This document shows, one piece after another, positions 44,750 through 53,223 of a stretch of DNA of 64,000 bases (its first letter is position 1; every line of letters starts with the position of its first letter). Location: positions 89,412-153,411 of the forward strand of contig NZ_LAQT01000004.1 in the NCBI RefSeq assembly GCF_001294205.1, in the 5' to 3' direction. This DNA is from Amantichitinum ursilacus. Its GTDB lineage: Bacteria > Pseudomonadota > Gammaproteobacteria > Burkholderiales > Chitinibacteraceae. The position numbers and the translations under genes are program-made. A model generated the notes under the pieces. That model did not search any database, was not told where the DNA came from, and worked only from the letters and a program-made list of their open reading frames with translations.

Positions 44750-47700
44750 GTGAATATCTCGACATTCAGTATTCAACGCCCGGTTGCCACGCTGTTGCTG
44801 TGGATGGCTGTGGTGGTTACCGGCATTGCGGCGTGGTTCAACCTGCCGATTTCTGCCCTGCCCCGTTACGATTCGCCGGTCATCAGCGTCACCGGGCAAC
44901 TACCCGGCGCCAGCCCCGAGACCATGGCCACCTCGGTGGCGCGGCCGCTGGAAAAAGAGTTTTCCACCATCCCGGGCTTGCTGGTCATGACCAGCTCCAG
45001 CCTCACCGGCAATCTGTCGATGACGCTGGAATTCGACCCCAGCCGCAGCATTGATGCGGCCTCGGTCGACGTGCAGTCCGCGCTGTTTCGCGCGTCCAAA
45101 AACCTGCCGGTGGATATGACCACGCCGCCCGCGTATCGCAAGGTCAATCCGGCCGATGCGCCGATTCTGTTTGTCGGCATCAACTCGCCGTCGATGAGCC
45201 TGTCCGACCTCGACGATTACGCCGAAAACCTGCTCTCGCCCGCCATTTCCACCATCAACGGCGTGGCGCAGGTCAACATCCTGGGCCAGAAACGCTATGC
45301 CGTGCGCGTGGAAGCCGACCCCGATCGCCTGTCCGCGCATGACATGAGCCTGGCAGAGCTGGGCACCGCGCTGAAAAACGCCAACGCCAATTCGCCGGTG
45401 GGCGAGCTGGATGGCCATCGCCAGATGTTGCTACTGGAAGCCAACAAGCAGCTCAAGAACGCCGCACAGTTCTCGCAAATCATCATCGCCACGCGCAATG
45501 GCCTGCCGGTGCGGCTGGGCGATGTCGCCACCGTGCAAGACAGCGTGGAAAACATCAACGCCGGCAGCTGGATTAACGGCGAGCGCTCGATTGTGTTGTC
45601 GATCCAGCGCCAGCCCGACGCCAATACCGTGGCCGTGGTCGATGCCATCAAGTCGCAACTGCCGCATTTGCGCTCGCAGATGCCCAGCTCGGTCAATGTG
45701 ACGGTGCTGAACGATCGCTCGATCTCGATCCGCGATGCGATCCGCGACGTCAACTACACCATGCTGCTGACCATCTTTCTGGTGGTGCTGGTCATCCTGC
45801 TGTTCCTGCGCCGCGCCACCGCCACGCTGATCCCGTCGGTAAGCCTGCCGGTGTCGCTGATCGCCACTTTTGCCTTGATGAAGGCGCTTGACTTCAGCCT
45901 CGACAATATCTCGCTGATGGGCCTGACCATTGCGGTCGGCATTGTGGTGGATGACGCCATCGTGGTGCTGGAAAACATCGTGCGCCACGTCGAAGAAGGC
46001 GTCGCGCCGATGCAAGCCGCCATCGACGGCGCCAAGGAAGTCGGCTTTACCGTGATTTCGATTTCGATTTCGCTGATCGCCGTGTTTATCCCGATCTTTT
46101 TTATGCCTGGCACCATCGGCTTGCTGTTCCACGAATTTGCCGTGGTGGTGTCGCTGGCCATCGTCGCCTCGGCCTGCGCCGCGCTGACGCTGATCCCGCT
46201 GCTGGCGTCGCGCTTTATCAAGCACGAAGACGCCGAAGAAGCCGCCCGCAAAGCACCCGCCTGGAGCCGCGGCTTTGAGGCGCTGTTTGACCGCACGCTG
46301 AAAGGCTACGACCGCACCTTGCATTGGGTGGTTAACGGCCATCGCTGGATCGCGCTGCTGGCGGCTTTGGCCACGCTGATCATTACCATCTGGCTGTATC
46401 AGATCAGCCCCAAGGGTTTCTTCCCCGAAGAAGACATCGGCCAGGTGCAGGTGACGACCGAGGCGGCGCAGGACATCTCGTACGACGGCCTGGCGCGGCT
46501 GCAGGATATGGCGGCCAAACGACTGCAAGCCGACCCAGCCGTGGCCACCTTGCTGTCCAGCCTCGGAAGTTCGCCCAATAACCCGTCGGCCAATAACACC
46601 GGTCGTATGTTTATCAATCTGAAGGCGCGCGACCAACGTCCGCCCATGGCGCAAGTGCTGCAAAACATGCGCCGCGACGTGGCCGATATCCCCGGCATCG
46701 CGCTGTATTTTTCGCCAGTGCAAAACCTGCGCACGGGCGGTCGCAGCAGCAAAAGCCGCTATCAATACACGCTGCAGGCGGTGCACCCGGAAGAGCTGGA
46801 TCACTGGTCCGACCAATTGCTGGCAGCGCTACGCGCCGCGCCTTCGCTAAAAGACGTCAACACCGATGCGCTGAAGAACGGTTTGCAAGCGCATCTCATG
46901 GTGGATCGCGACAAGGCCAATCAGTTGGGCGTGGACATGCAGTCATTACGCGACACGCTATACAACGCATTTGGCACGCATCAGGTTTCGACGCTGTATT
47001 TGCCGCAAGACAGCTATGAAGTGATTCTGGAAATTGGCCAAGAAAACCGCTACGACGAATCGGGCCTCGACAAGCTGAAAGTGCGCAGCAGCACCGGCGC
47101 ACTGGTGCCTCTGCTGGCCTTGGGCCATATCGAACGCACCAAGGTCAACAGCGCGGTTAACCATCAAGGCCAACTGCCCGCGGTGACCATCTCGTTTAAC
47201 CTGACCGCCGGCGCATCGCTCTCCGATGCCGCCACCGCCATCGATAACGCGCGCGCAAAAATCGGTATGCCGGATTATGTGTCCGGTGATTTCCAGGGCG
47301 ACGCGGCGGTGTACAAGCAATCGCAAGGCAGCCAGATCTGGCTGATCCTGATCGCCATTGCCGTCATCTACGTGGTGCTGGGCGTGCTGTATGAATCGTG
47401 GATCCACCCGGTGACCATTCTGGCCGGTATTCCATCCGCGTCGGTGGGCGCGCTGCTGGCCCTGCGCGTGTGCAATCTGGAGCTGACCTTTATTGCCATG
47501 GTCGGCATCTTGCTGCTGGTCGGTATCGTCAAAAAGAACGCCATCATGATGATCGACTTTGCGCTGGAAGCGCAGCGGCATCAGGGGTTGTCGGCCAGCG
47601 ACGCCATCTTGCAAGCGTGCCAGCTGCGCTTTCGCCCAATCATGATGACTACGTTTGCCGCGATGATGGGCGCGCTGCCGATCGCGCTGGGCATCGGCGC

Positions 47701-47866
47701 CGGCGCGGAACTGCGCCAACCCATGGGCGTGGCGATTGTGGGCGGCTTGCTGATTTCGCAGTTGATTACGCTATATGTAACTCCGGTGCTGTTTTTGACC
47801 TTCGACGGCCTGGCCAGCAAACGCCGTGCGAAGCATGAGGCCAAGACCACGGCAGCCCATGCTTGA
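44750..47866 (+). CDS. RND multidrug efflux permease (MdtB/MdtC-like)
   Basis: A 1038-residue RND-family inner-membrane pump of the hydrophobe/amphiphile efflux type. It starts STFSIQRPVATLLLWMAVV and has 12 predicted helices with two large periplasmic loops; the proton-relay Asp pair lies in LTIAVGIVVDDAIVVLENIVRHVEEG (helix 4), and GILLLVGIVKKNAIMMIDFALE marks helix 10-11. SRFSP-type F-P-E-E-D-I-G-Q after helix 7 is present as FFPEEDIGQ. It is closest in style to MdtB/MdtC. The start is GTG with CGAGG five bases upstream; the ATG at 44717 adds 11 unlikely residues. Only one pump gene is present, so it is probably homotrimeric. Confidence 0.93.
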   Translation: MNISTFSIQRPVATLLLWMAVVVTGIAAWFNLPISALPRYDSPVISVTGQLPGASPETMATSVARPLEKEFSTIPGLLVMTSSSLTGNLSMTLEFDPSRSIDAASVDVQSALFRASKNLPVDMTTPPAYRKVNPADAPILFVGINSPSMSLSDLDDYAENLLSPAISTINGVAQVNILGQKRYAVRVEADPDRLSAHDMSLAELGTALKNANANSPVGELDGHRQMLLLEANKQLKNAAQFSQIIIATRNGLPVRLGDVATVQDSVENINAGSWINGERSIVLSIQRQPDANTVAVVDAIKSQLPHLRSQMPSSVNVTVLNDRSISIRDAIRDVNYTMLLTIFLVVLVILLFLRRATATLIPSVSLPVSLIATFALMKALDFSLDNISLMGLTIAVGIVVDDAIVVLENIVRHVEEGVAPMQAAIDGAKEVGFTVISISISLIAVFIPIFFMPGTIGLLFHEFAVVVSLAIVASACAALTLIPLLASRFIKHEDAEEAARKAPAWSRGFEALFDRTLKGYDRTLHWVVNGHRWIALLAALATLIITIWLYQISPKGFFPEEDIGQVQVTTEAAQDISYDGLARLQDMAAKRLQADPAVATLLSSLGSSPNNPSANNTGRMFINLKARDQRPPMAQVLQNMRRDVADIPGIALYFSPVQNLRTGGRSSKSRYQYTLQAVHPEELDHWSDQLLAALRAAPSLKDVNTDALKNGLQAHLMVDRDKANQLGVDMQSLRDTLYNAFGTHQVSTLYLPQDSYEVILEIGQENRYDESGLDKLKVRSSTGALVPLLALGHIERTKVNSAVNHQGQLPAVTISFNLTAGASLSDAATAIDNARAKIGMPDYVSGDFQGDAAVYKQSQGSQIWLILIAIAVIYVVLGVLYESWIHPVTILAGIPSASVGALLALRVCNLELTFIAMVGILLLVGIVKKNAIMMIDFALEAQRHQGLSASDAILQACQLRFRPIMMTTFAAMMGALPIALGIGAGAELRQPMGVAIVGGLLISQLITLYVTPVLFLTFDGLASKRRAKHEAKTTAAHA

Positions 47867-47926
47867 TTCAAGGTGGGCCTGGACGTCCCGTCGGGCCCCA
47901 TCCTTTTCACGGTATGCAAATCAAGC

Positions 47927-48058
47927 GTAGGGTGCGTTACCCCCAAAGGGGGCAACGCACAGTTCGGTTAGGCCACGAGGCACGGGAGGGTCCCGCATGG
48001 GACCGGGGCCTTTGGCCCCAAAATGTGCGTTGCCCCCTTGGGGGGTAACGCACCCTAC
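47927..48058. repeat. 132-bp intergenic inverted-repeat element
   Basis: Two 35-base arms (47927-47961 and 48024-48058) are reverse complements with a single mismatch; each starts GTAGGGTGCGTTAC at its outer end and has its own C5/G5 hairpin. The 62 bases between hold two more hairpins (GGTCCC/GGGACC and GGGGCC/GGCCCC). It lies just after the RND permease gene. The size, perfect arms and intergenic site resemble a MITE or palindromic repeat family, but it codes for nothing and I saw no target duplication. Confidence 0.7.
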
Positions 48059-48077
48059 ACATCACACTTTCAAGCGG

Positions 48078-48109
48078 GCGCTGTCGTTATTTCGGGACAG
48101 CGCTTTTTT
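48078..48109 (+). terminator. Intrinsic terminator after the RND operon
   Basis: GCGCTGTC and GACAGCGC form an 8-bp stem around 10 bases, followed by TTTTTTC. It lies beyond the inverted-repeat element, 212 bases after the permease stop codon. Confidence 0.88.
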
Positions 48110-48312
48110 CTTTTAAAACAAACATATAACGCAATCAGCTCGCGTACTTGTTGCCATACGGCGACGCTTTTACGCCGTTCATGCCCGATCAGCGGCAAAC
48201 CCACCGCACAAGCCCTTGAAAACATTCAGCTTTGGCAAGCTGGCACGCCCCTTGCAATAACGTGAGCAGACGCGGCACACACCGCAGGTCGCGCGTAATC
48301 CAAGGAGTACCC

Positions 48313-48912
48313 ATGTTTTCCAAGCAAAGCCCCATTCTCAAGACGCCCGGCAACAGCATCAGCGAGCGCCACGGCGTGCGTACAGGCAGCCCGGGCGTGT
48401 ATCCGGCGCCGCCGCTCAGCGCCGAACCGTTTCCTGCGGAAACCAGCGCCAGCAGCGCCACCTCCAGCCCGGCTGCGGCCTCCAGCGTGGCGGAGTCGCC
48501 CGTGACCGAGACCCACGCTCCGGCCGTTGAGCCCAGCGGCAGCCGTCTGATTGTCGGCCCGGACGTCAAACTGAAAGGCGCAGAAATTCTCGATTGCGAC
48601 ACGCTGGTGGTGGAAGGCCGCGTGGAGGCCACCATGGACAGCCGCGTCATCCGGATTGCCGAAGGCGGCTCGTTCAGCGGCAAAGTGGGCATTGATGTCG
48701 CTGAAATCTACGGCGTGTTTGAAGGCGAACTGACCGCACGCGATCAGTTGATCATTCATGCCACCGGCCGCGTTAAAGGCAAGATTCGCTACGGCAAATT
48801 GCTGATCGAATCGGGCGGCGCCATTTCGGGCGAAGTGGAAACGCTGTCCGAAGCGCGTTTTAACGATGACCGCATCAGCAACGTCAAACCGCTGCTCAGC
48901 GCGGCGGGATAA
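48313..48912 (+). CDS. Bactofilin-family cytoskeletal protein
   Basis: A 199-residue protein. Residues about 1-78 are a flexible Ser/Ala/Pro-rich tail, and residues about 79-190 form the bactofilin beta-helix: SRLIVGPDVKLKGAEI, CDTLVVEGRVEATM, SRVIRIAEGGSFSGKV, AEIYGVFEGELTARDQ, and GKIRYGKLLIESGGAISGE. Bactofilins polymerise into membrane-linked filaments that place cell-wall or motility machinery. AGGAG lies 6 bases before the ATG at 48313. The N-terminal tail is longer than in many bactofilins. It has no peptidase partner gene nearby. Confidence 0.9.
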   Translation: MFSKQSPILKTPGNSISERHGVRTGSPGVYPAPPLSAEPFPAETSASSATSSPAAASSVAESPVTETHAPAVEPSGSRLIVGPDVKLKGAEILDCDTLVVEGRVEATMDSRVIRIAEGGSFSGKVGIDVAEIYGVFEGELTARDQLIIHATGRVKGKIRYGKLLIESGGAISGEVETLSEARFNDDRISNVKPLLSAAG

Positions 48913-48958
48913 AGCTTACTGACTCGTTCAATCATTTGTGTTGTCCAGCACGCTTCAC

Positions 48959-48992
48959 GGATAAGCCAGCCCCAGGCTTATCCGTTTTTTTT
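48959..48992 (+). terminator. Intrinsic terminator after bactofilin
   Basis: GGATAAGCC and GGCTTATCC form a 9-bp stem around 7 bases, followed by a run of eight T. Confidence 0.9.
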
Positions 48993-49084
48993 CGTGTGGA
49001 CTTGATCATTATCAAAATCAGCAACCTTGCTTACGAATACCCTGCCCAGTTCATCGCCAGGGCAGTACGCCCGCAAGGAGTGCC

Positions 49085-50779
49085 ATGAACAACCCCGCCC
49101 CCTTTTCTGCCCCCGTCCATGAAACCATCGAAACCGCGCTGGCCGGGTATCAACTATTGGCTGACCCACTGTTGAACAAAGGCACCGCGTTTTCCGACGC
49201 CGAGCGCAGCGAATTTGATTTGCATGGTTTATTGCCACCCCATATCGCCACTTTGCAAGAACAGGTTACGCGTCGCATCGAAGCATTACGCGCCATGCCC
49301 GACCACGTCAGCAGGCAGGTGTTTTTGCGCGAAATCCAGGACAGCAACGAAGCGCTGTTCTACGCCATCCTGACCACCGACCTCGAAGAATGGCTGCCTG
49401 TGGTGCACGTGCCGACCGTGGCCCACGCCAGCAGACATTTCAGCCGCCATTACCGCCGTCCGCGCGGCTTGTTCCTTGGCTATCCGCAACGCGCGCAGAT
49501 GGCGCGCATGCTGTCGCAGCCGCATCTGGACCAGATTGAAACCATCGTCATCAGCGACGGCGAACACGTCGCCGGCCTCGGTGACCAAGGCGCCAACGCC
49601 ATGGCGATGTCGATCGGCGCGGCATCGCTGCACAGCGCCTGCGCGGGCCTCGACCCCGCCACCGTGCTGCCGATTCTGCTCGACCTTGGCACCGACAATC
49701 CGGCTTGTCTGGAAGACCCGCTCTACGTCGGCTGGCGGCATGCGCGCGTGCGTGGCGCGCAGCGTGAAGCCCTGATCGACCACCTGATTGATACCGTGCG
49801 CGAGCGTTGGCCACATGTGGTGGTGCAATGGGAAAACCTGGCGCATGCCGATGCGCGCCGCGTGTTGGCGCGGCGACGCGGTGATTTGTGCATGTTCAGT
49901 AACAACATTCAGGGCACTGCCGTGGTGGCATTGGCGACAATGCTCAGCGCGCTGCAAACGCTGCACGCCAGGCTGGCGGAGCAACGCATCGTGATCTTCG
50001 GCGCAGGCGCTGCGGGCACCGGTATCGCGCGCCTGTTGGTGGTTAGCCTGATGCAACAGGGCCTGACGTCCGATCAGGCGCATGCGCGCGTCTGGCTGAT
50101 CGACCGCGAGGGCTTGTTGATTAACGACCCGACCAACCCGTTTGCGCGCGCGGCCAGCGAATGGCCTGACTACCGCGAAGGCGGCGCGATGATCACCCTG
50201 CGCCAGGTGATCGACGCGGTGCACCCCAGCGTGTTGATCGGCACCTCCGGCCAGGCGGGCGCGTTTGACGAAGCCAGCGTGCGCAGCATGGCGCAACACT
50301 GTCAGCAACCAGTGATTCTGCCGCTGTCTAACCCCGGCAGTCATTGCGAAGCCATCCCGGCCGATTTGCTGGCCTGGACCGAGGGCAAAGCATTGGTCGG
50401 CACCGGCAGTCCGTTTGCGCCGGTCACCATCAATGGCCAACAGCGCGTGATTACCCAAAGCAACAACGCCTATGCCTTCCCCGGCCTGGCCCTGGGCGCG
50501 GTGGCGGTTAAAGCGTCTGCGTTGTCGGATGGCATGTTGCTGGCGGCGGCGCAGGCATTAGCGGAATTGCGCCCGGCCGGTGGCAGCGATCATGGTCTGC
50601 TGCCGCCGATCAACACCTTGCGCGAAGTGGCTCGGCGCGTGGCGGTGGCAGTCGGCGAACAGGCCATCCGGGATGGCCTGGCGCAGGACGACGGCACCCC
50701 CGTGGCGCTGCGTGTGCAACGCAAGATCTGGGCCCCGCACTACCGCGCGATGCGCCGCGTCTACCCCGTCGTCGCGTAA
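49085..50779 (+). CDS. Malic-enzyme homologue with altered active site
   Basis: A 564-residue protein with the full malic-enzyme architecture of MaeA/ME2: RRPRGLFLGYPQRAQM, DGEHVAGLGDQGANAM, DLGTDNPACLEDPLYVGWRH, NNIQGTAVVALA, the NAD-binding FGAGAAGTGIARLL and SNNAYAFPGLALGAV. Yet the catalytic residues known from human ME2 and E. coli MaeA are changed: YTP to HVP (His108), substrate Arg to His161, catalytic Lys to Ala179, metal-binding FEDF to WENL (Asn251) and NDD to SNN (Asn274). Only one metal ligand (Glu250) remains. The NAD site looks intact. It is therefore probably not a normal malic enzyme. It stands alone, with bactofilin before and a 67-bp repeat element after it. Confidence 0.85.
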   Translation: MNNPAPFSAPVHETIETALAGYQLLADPLLNKGTAFSDAERSEFDLHGLLPPHIATLQEQVTRRIEALRAMPDHVSRQVFLREIQDSNEALFYAILTTDLEEWLPVVHVPTVAHASRHFSRHYRRPRGLFLGYPQRAQMARMLSQPHLDQIETIVISDGEHVAGLGDQGANAMAMSIGAASLHSACAGLDPATVLPILLDLGTDNPACLEDPLYVGWRHARVRGAQREALIDHLIDTVRERWPHVVVQWENLAHADARRVLARRRGDLCMFSNNIQGTAVVALATMLSALQTLHARLAEQRIVIFGAGAAGTGIARLLVVSLMQQGLTSDQAHARVWLIDREGLLINDPTNPFARAASEWPDYREGGAMITLRQVIDAVHPSVLIGTSGQAGAFDEASVRSMAQHCQQPVILPLSNPGSHCEAIPADLLAWTEGKALVGTGSPFAPVTINGQQRVITQSNNAYAFPGLALGAVAVKASALSDGMLLAAAQALAELRPAGGSDHGLLPPINTLREVARRVAVAVGEQAIRDGLAQDDGTPVALRVQRKIWAPHYRAMRRVYPVVA

Positions 50780-50790
50780 AAAAAACAACT

Positions 50791-50954
50791 GCATAGGGTG
50801 GGTCTCGACCCACCATTCAAAGCCGCATGCCAAGAATAGCGAGCTTGGCATACCACTTTGGTTGGTGAATCTCGACCCACCAGTCAAATACGCACGCCAA
50901 GATTGGTGAGCTTGGCGTACCACTTTGGTTGGTGGGTCATGACCCACCCTATGC
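50791..50954. repeat. Two-unit 67-bp repeat element, copy A
   Basis: GCATAGGGTGGGTC (50791-50804) and GACCCACCCTATGC (50941-50954) are perfect 14-bp terminal inverted repeats. Between them GTGGGTC-type boxes recur at 50798, 50865 and 50932, an exact 67-base period. Each unit has a GCCAAG/CTTGGC hairpin (50829-50849 and 50896-50916). The element fills the gap between the convergent malic-enzyme homologue and malQ, and is in opposite orientation to the related element at 56729. Confidence 0.8.
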
Positions 50955-50968
50955 GTAGTCGCTGCGCC

Positions 50969-53095
50969 TTACGCCTTGTTCAACCACCCCAGAATGCGCT
51001 GCTGCACGCTGGCCTCATCAAACACCCGCTCCACCGGCACTGGTAGCCGGATGCGCCAGTTGGGGTATTCGTTAATCGTGCCCGGCAGGTTCTGTTCTTC
51101 CTCCAGCGCCAGCAAATCTTCCAGCGGCGCCAGCGCCAGCGGGCTGGGCGTCGCGGCCACGGCGGTTAATGCCGCGTCCACCAGCGCCGCGCCATCTTCG
51201 GGGATTTGCGTCCCTTCCGGCCCGGCGCCAAAGCCCGTGCCCGCCAGGCGCAACATCTGCGCCATCTGCTGACGTTCCTGCTCGCGCTCTTGTTCGGCGG
51301 CGGCCAGATCGCTGATCAAACCGGCTTCCAGCCGCGCATGCAGATCGCGGCCATGCCACCAGCCTGCCAACGGCGCCATATCGTGCGTGGACGACACCGC
51401 CACTGCGTTGCGTCGCCATTGCGAGGGCGGCACAAACTGGTTGTCGCGGCGTTGGAACAGCAAGGGCTGCAAGCCCGGCACGCCCACATCGGCCAAGGCA
51501 TGGCGTAGTTCGTCTTCCACCGTGCCCAGGTCTTCACCGATCACCACGCATTGCTGCCGGGCCGATTCCAGCGCCACCAGCCGCGCCAGATCGGGCAAGG
51601 GCATGCGCAGATAAACGCCGGCCCCCGCAGGCGAGCCATCCGGCACCAGCCACAACCGCCCCAGCCCGGCGGCGTGGTCGATGCGGATGGCGCTGGCGTG
51701 CATATTGGCGCGCAGCAATTCCACATACGCGCCAAAGCCGCGTTCTTGCAGCTTGATCGGCGACAAGGTGGTCAGGCCCCAGCTTTGGCCCTGCATGTTG
51801 TAATCGTCCGGCGGCGCGCCCAGCGACAAGCCGTGCAACATATCGTGTTGCCGGCTCCAGGCGTGGCTGCCGGCCGGATCAGAACCCACGGCCAGATCCA
51901 CCATCAGGCCCAGCGGCATTGCTTTGGCGGCGTTACGCGCGGCCGTGTATTGCGTCAGCGCCAGCCACTGCATAAACAGATGCCATTGCACCAGCCGCGC
52001 TTGCTCGGCCACAAAGGTCTGCACGCCGGGGTGCTCCAGATCGCGCAGATGCTCGGGCCAGTTTTTCCAGTGATGCATGGCCGGATCGCCGGTCTGGATC
52101 AGCAACGTGTGCTGGATGGCCTCGTACCAGGCGTGATGCAACAGCGACAGCGGCGGCGCGGCTTCAAAGCGTAAAAATGCTTGCCACAAGGCGCTGTCGC
52201 GCAGCGTGCTGGCGCGTTCAAACAAGGCTTGCGCCAGCGCGCGCTTGGCCACGGCCGCACGCGGCCAGTCCAGTTGATCCAGCTGCGACAAGGCGGTCAG
52301 TTCGGCATGCAATTCGGGCGTGATGGTGGCGGCAAACAATTCCGCGCCAAAGCCCGCTTCCAGGTCGACATACAAATCGTTAAAGGCCAGCCGACTGGAG
52401 GGCGAATACGGGCTGAATTGCGTGGGCTGGCTGGCAAACATCGCATGCAGCGGGCTCAGCAACACGCCGTGCAGACCGGCGCGCGTGGCTTGTTGGGCCA
52501 GCGTGGCCAGTGCGGTATACGTACCCAGCCCGCCTTGCGTGCCGCGTTCGGCGCGTAAGCCATACAACTGCGCCGCCGTGGCGCGCAGTTGACGTCGATC
52601 CAGCCCGACCAGATGTTGCGCGTCCTGCACCGTCCAGCAGCGTTCCGGCGCAACGGCCAGCGTGTAACAGCGATCGCCGATATGGAGTTGGTGATAGCCG
52701 GGCGTGGACGGCATCAGTTCGGTGACGATGCGGCCCGCGTGGTCGTGCTGCAGCGTGCCGCTCAACTGGCCCGCGCCTTCCATGTCGATCAGATAATGCT
52801 GGCCCGCATCAAAGGCCGACGCGGGCACCACCAGCGGTCGCGCCACGGTGGCGGTAAACCACGGATTGGTGGCGCGCTCAGCACGTTCGCGCAAGGCGCG
52901 TGCCGTGTCGGCGGCCTGCTCGGACGTGGCGCACGGCAAACCGAGGCGGCCAAATACATTGCGTAGCACATCGGCATCCGGCGTATGAATGCGGCCGAGT
53001 ATGTCTTCCCACCGCATCTGGATACCGGCAGCAAGAGCGAGTTGTTCGAGTCCGGCGTCAAGCGCCTGGGGCGGGTGGGAGAAAAATGGATCCAT
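50969..53095 (-). CDS. malQ: 4-alpha-glucanotransferase (amylomaltase)
   Basis: A 708-residue GH77 disproportionating enzyme that transfers alpha-1,4-glucan segments in maltodextrin and glycogen turnover. It has an N-terminal beta-sandwich extension (residues 1-150) as in other long MalQ proteins, then YSPSSRLAFNDLYVDLEA, the nucleophile Asp in AIRIDHAAGLGRLWLV, the acid/base Glu in CVVIGEDLGTVEDEL, and SSTHDMAPLAGWW. It converges on the malic-enzyme homologue across a 67-bp repeat element. No maltose operon surrounds it; it may work with GlgX encoded 23 kb away. Confidence 0.94.
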   Translation of the reverse strand: MDPFFSHPPQALDAGLEQLALAAGIQMRWEDILGRIHTPDADVLRNVFGRLGLPCATSEQAADTARALRERAERATNPWFTATVARPLVVPASAFDAGQHYLIDMEGAGQLSGTLQHDHAGRIVTELMPSTPGYHQLHIGDRCYTLAVAPERCWTVQDAQHLVGLDRRQLRATAAQLYGLRAERGTQGGLGTYTALATLAQQATRAGLHGVLLSPLHAMFASQPTQFSPYSPSSRLAFNDLYVDLEAGFGAELFAATITPELHAELTALSQLDQLDWPRAAVAKRALAQALFERASTLRDSALWQAFLRFEAAPPLSLLHHAWYEAIQHTLLIQTGDPAMHHWKNWPEHLRDLEHPGVQTFVAEQARLVQWHLFMQWLALTQYTAARNAAKAMPLGLMVDLAVGSDPAGSHAWSRQHDMLHGLSLGAPPDDYNMQGQSWGLTTLSPIKLQERGFGAYVELLRANMHASAIRIDHAAGLGRLWLVPDGSPAGAGVYLRMPLPDLARLVALESARQQCVVIGEDLGTVEDELRHALADVGVPGLQPLLFQRRDNQFVPPSQWRRNAVAVSSTHDMAPLAGWWHGRDLHARLEAGLISDLAAAEQEREQERQQMAQMLRLAGTGFGAGPEGTQIPEDGAALVDAALTAVAATPSPLALAPLEDLLALEEEQNLPGTINEYPNWRIRLPVPVERVFDEASVQQRILGWLNKA

Positions 53096-53184
53096 CGGGC
53101 AGCCCCTTAAGCATTTGTTTGAATGCTAACGAGTGTGAGCCAAGTCTCACCATCCGCCATCCACCCCGTGGCGTGCAGGAATCG

Positions 53185-53198
53185 ACCGACAGGTCGGT
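53185..53198. promoter_or_regulatory. Palindrome between the antiporter gene and malQ
   Basis: ACCGAC and GTCGGT are perfect 6-bp arms separated by AG, 90 bases upstream of the malQ start. It could be an operator or part of a weak hairpin after the antiporter gene; nothing else supports a role. Confidence 0.25.
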
Positions 53199-53223
53199 GG
53201 CCAAGGTCCGGGATTTGGCAAGC

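Noticed and set aside
45431..46816. 461-codon open frame antisense to the RND permease gene
   Set aside because: Codon shadow of a conserved membrane protein; the product would be almost all Arg, Gln, His and Gly.
49286..50458. 390-codon open frame antisense to the malic-enzyme homologue
   Set aside because: Shadow frame; the sense frame has clear family motifs throughout.
50791..50954. CRISPR array
   Set aside because: Only two 67-base periods with internally palindromic units and no unique spacers; no cas genes nearby.
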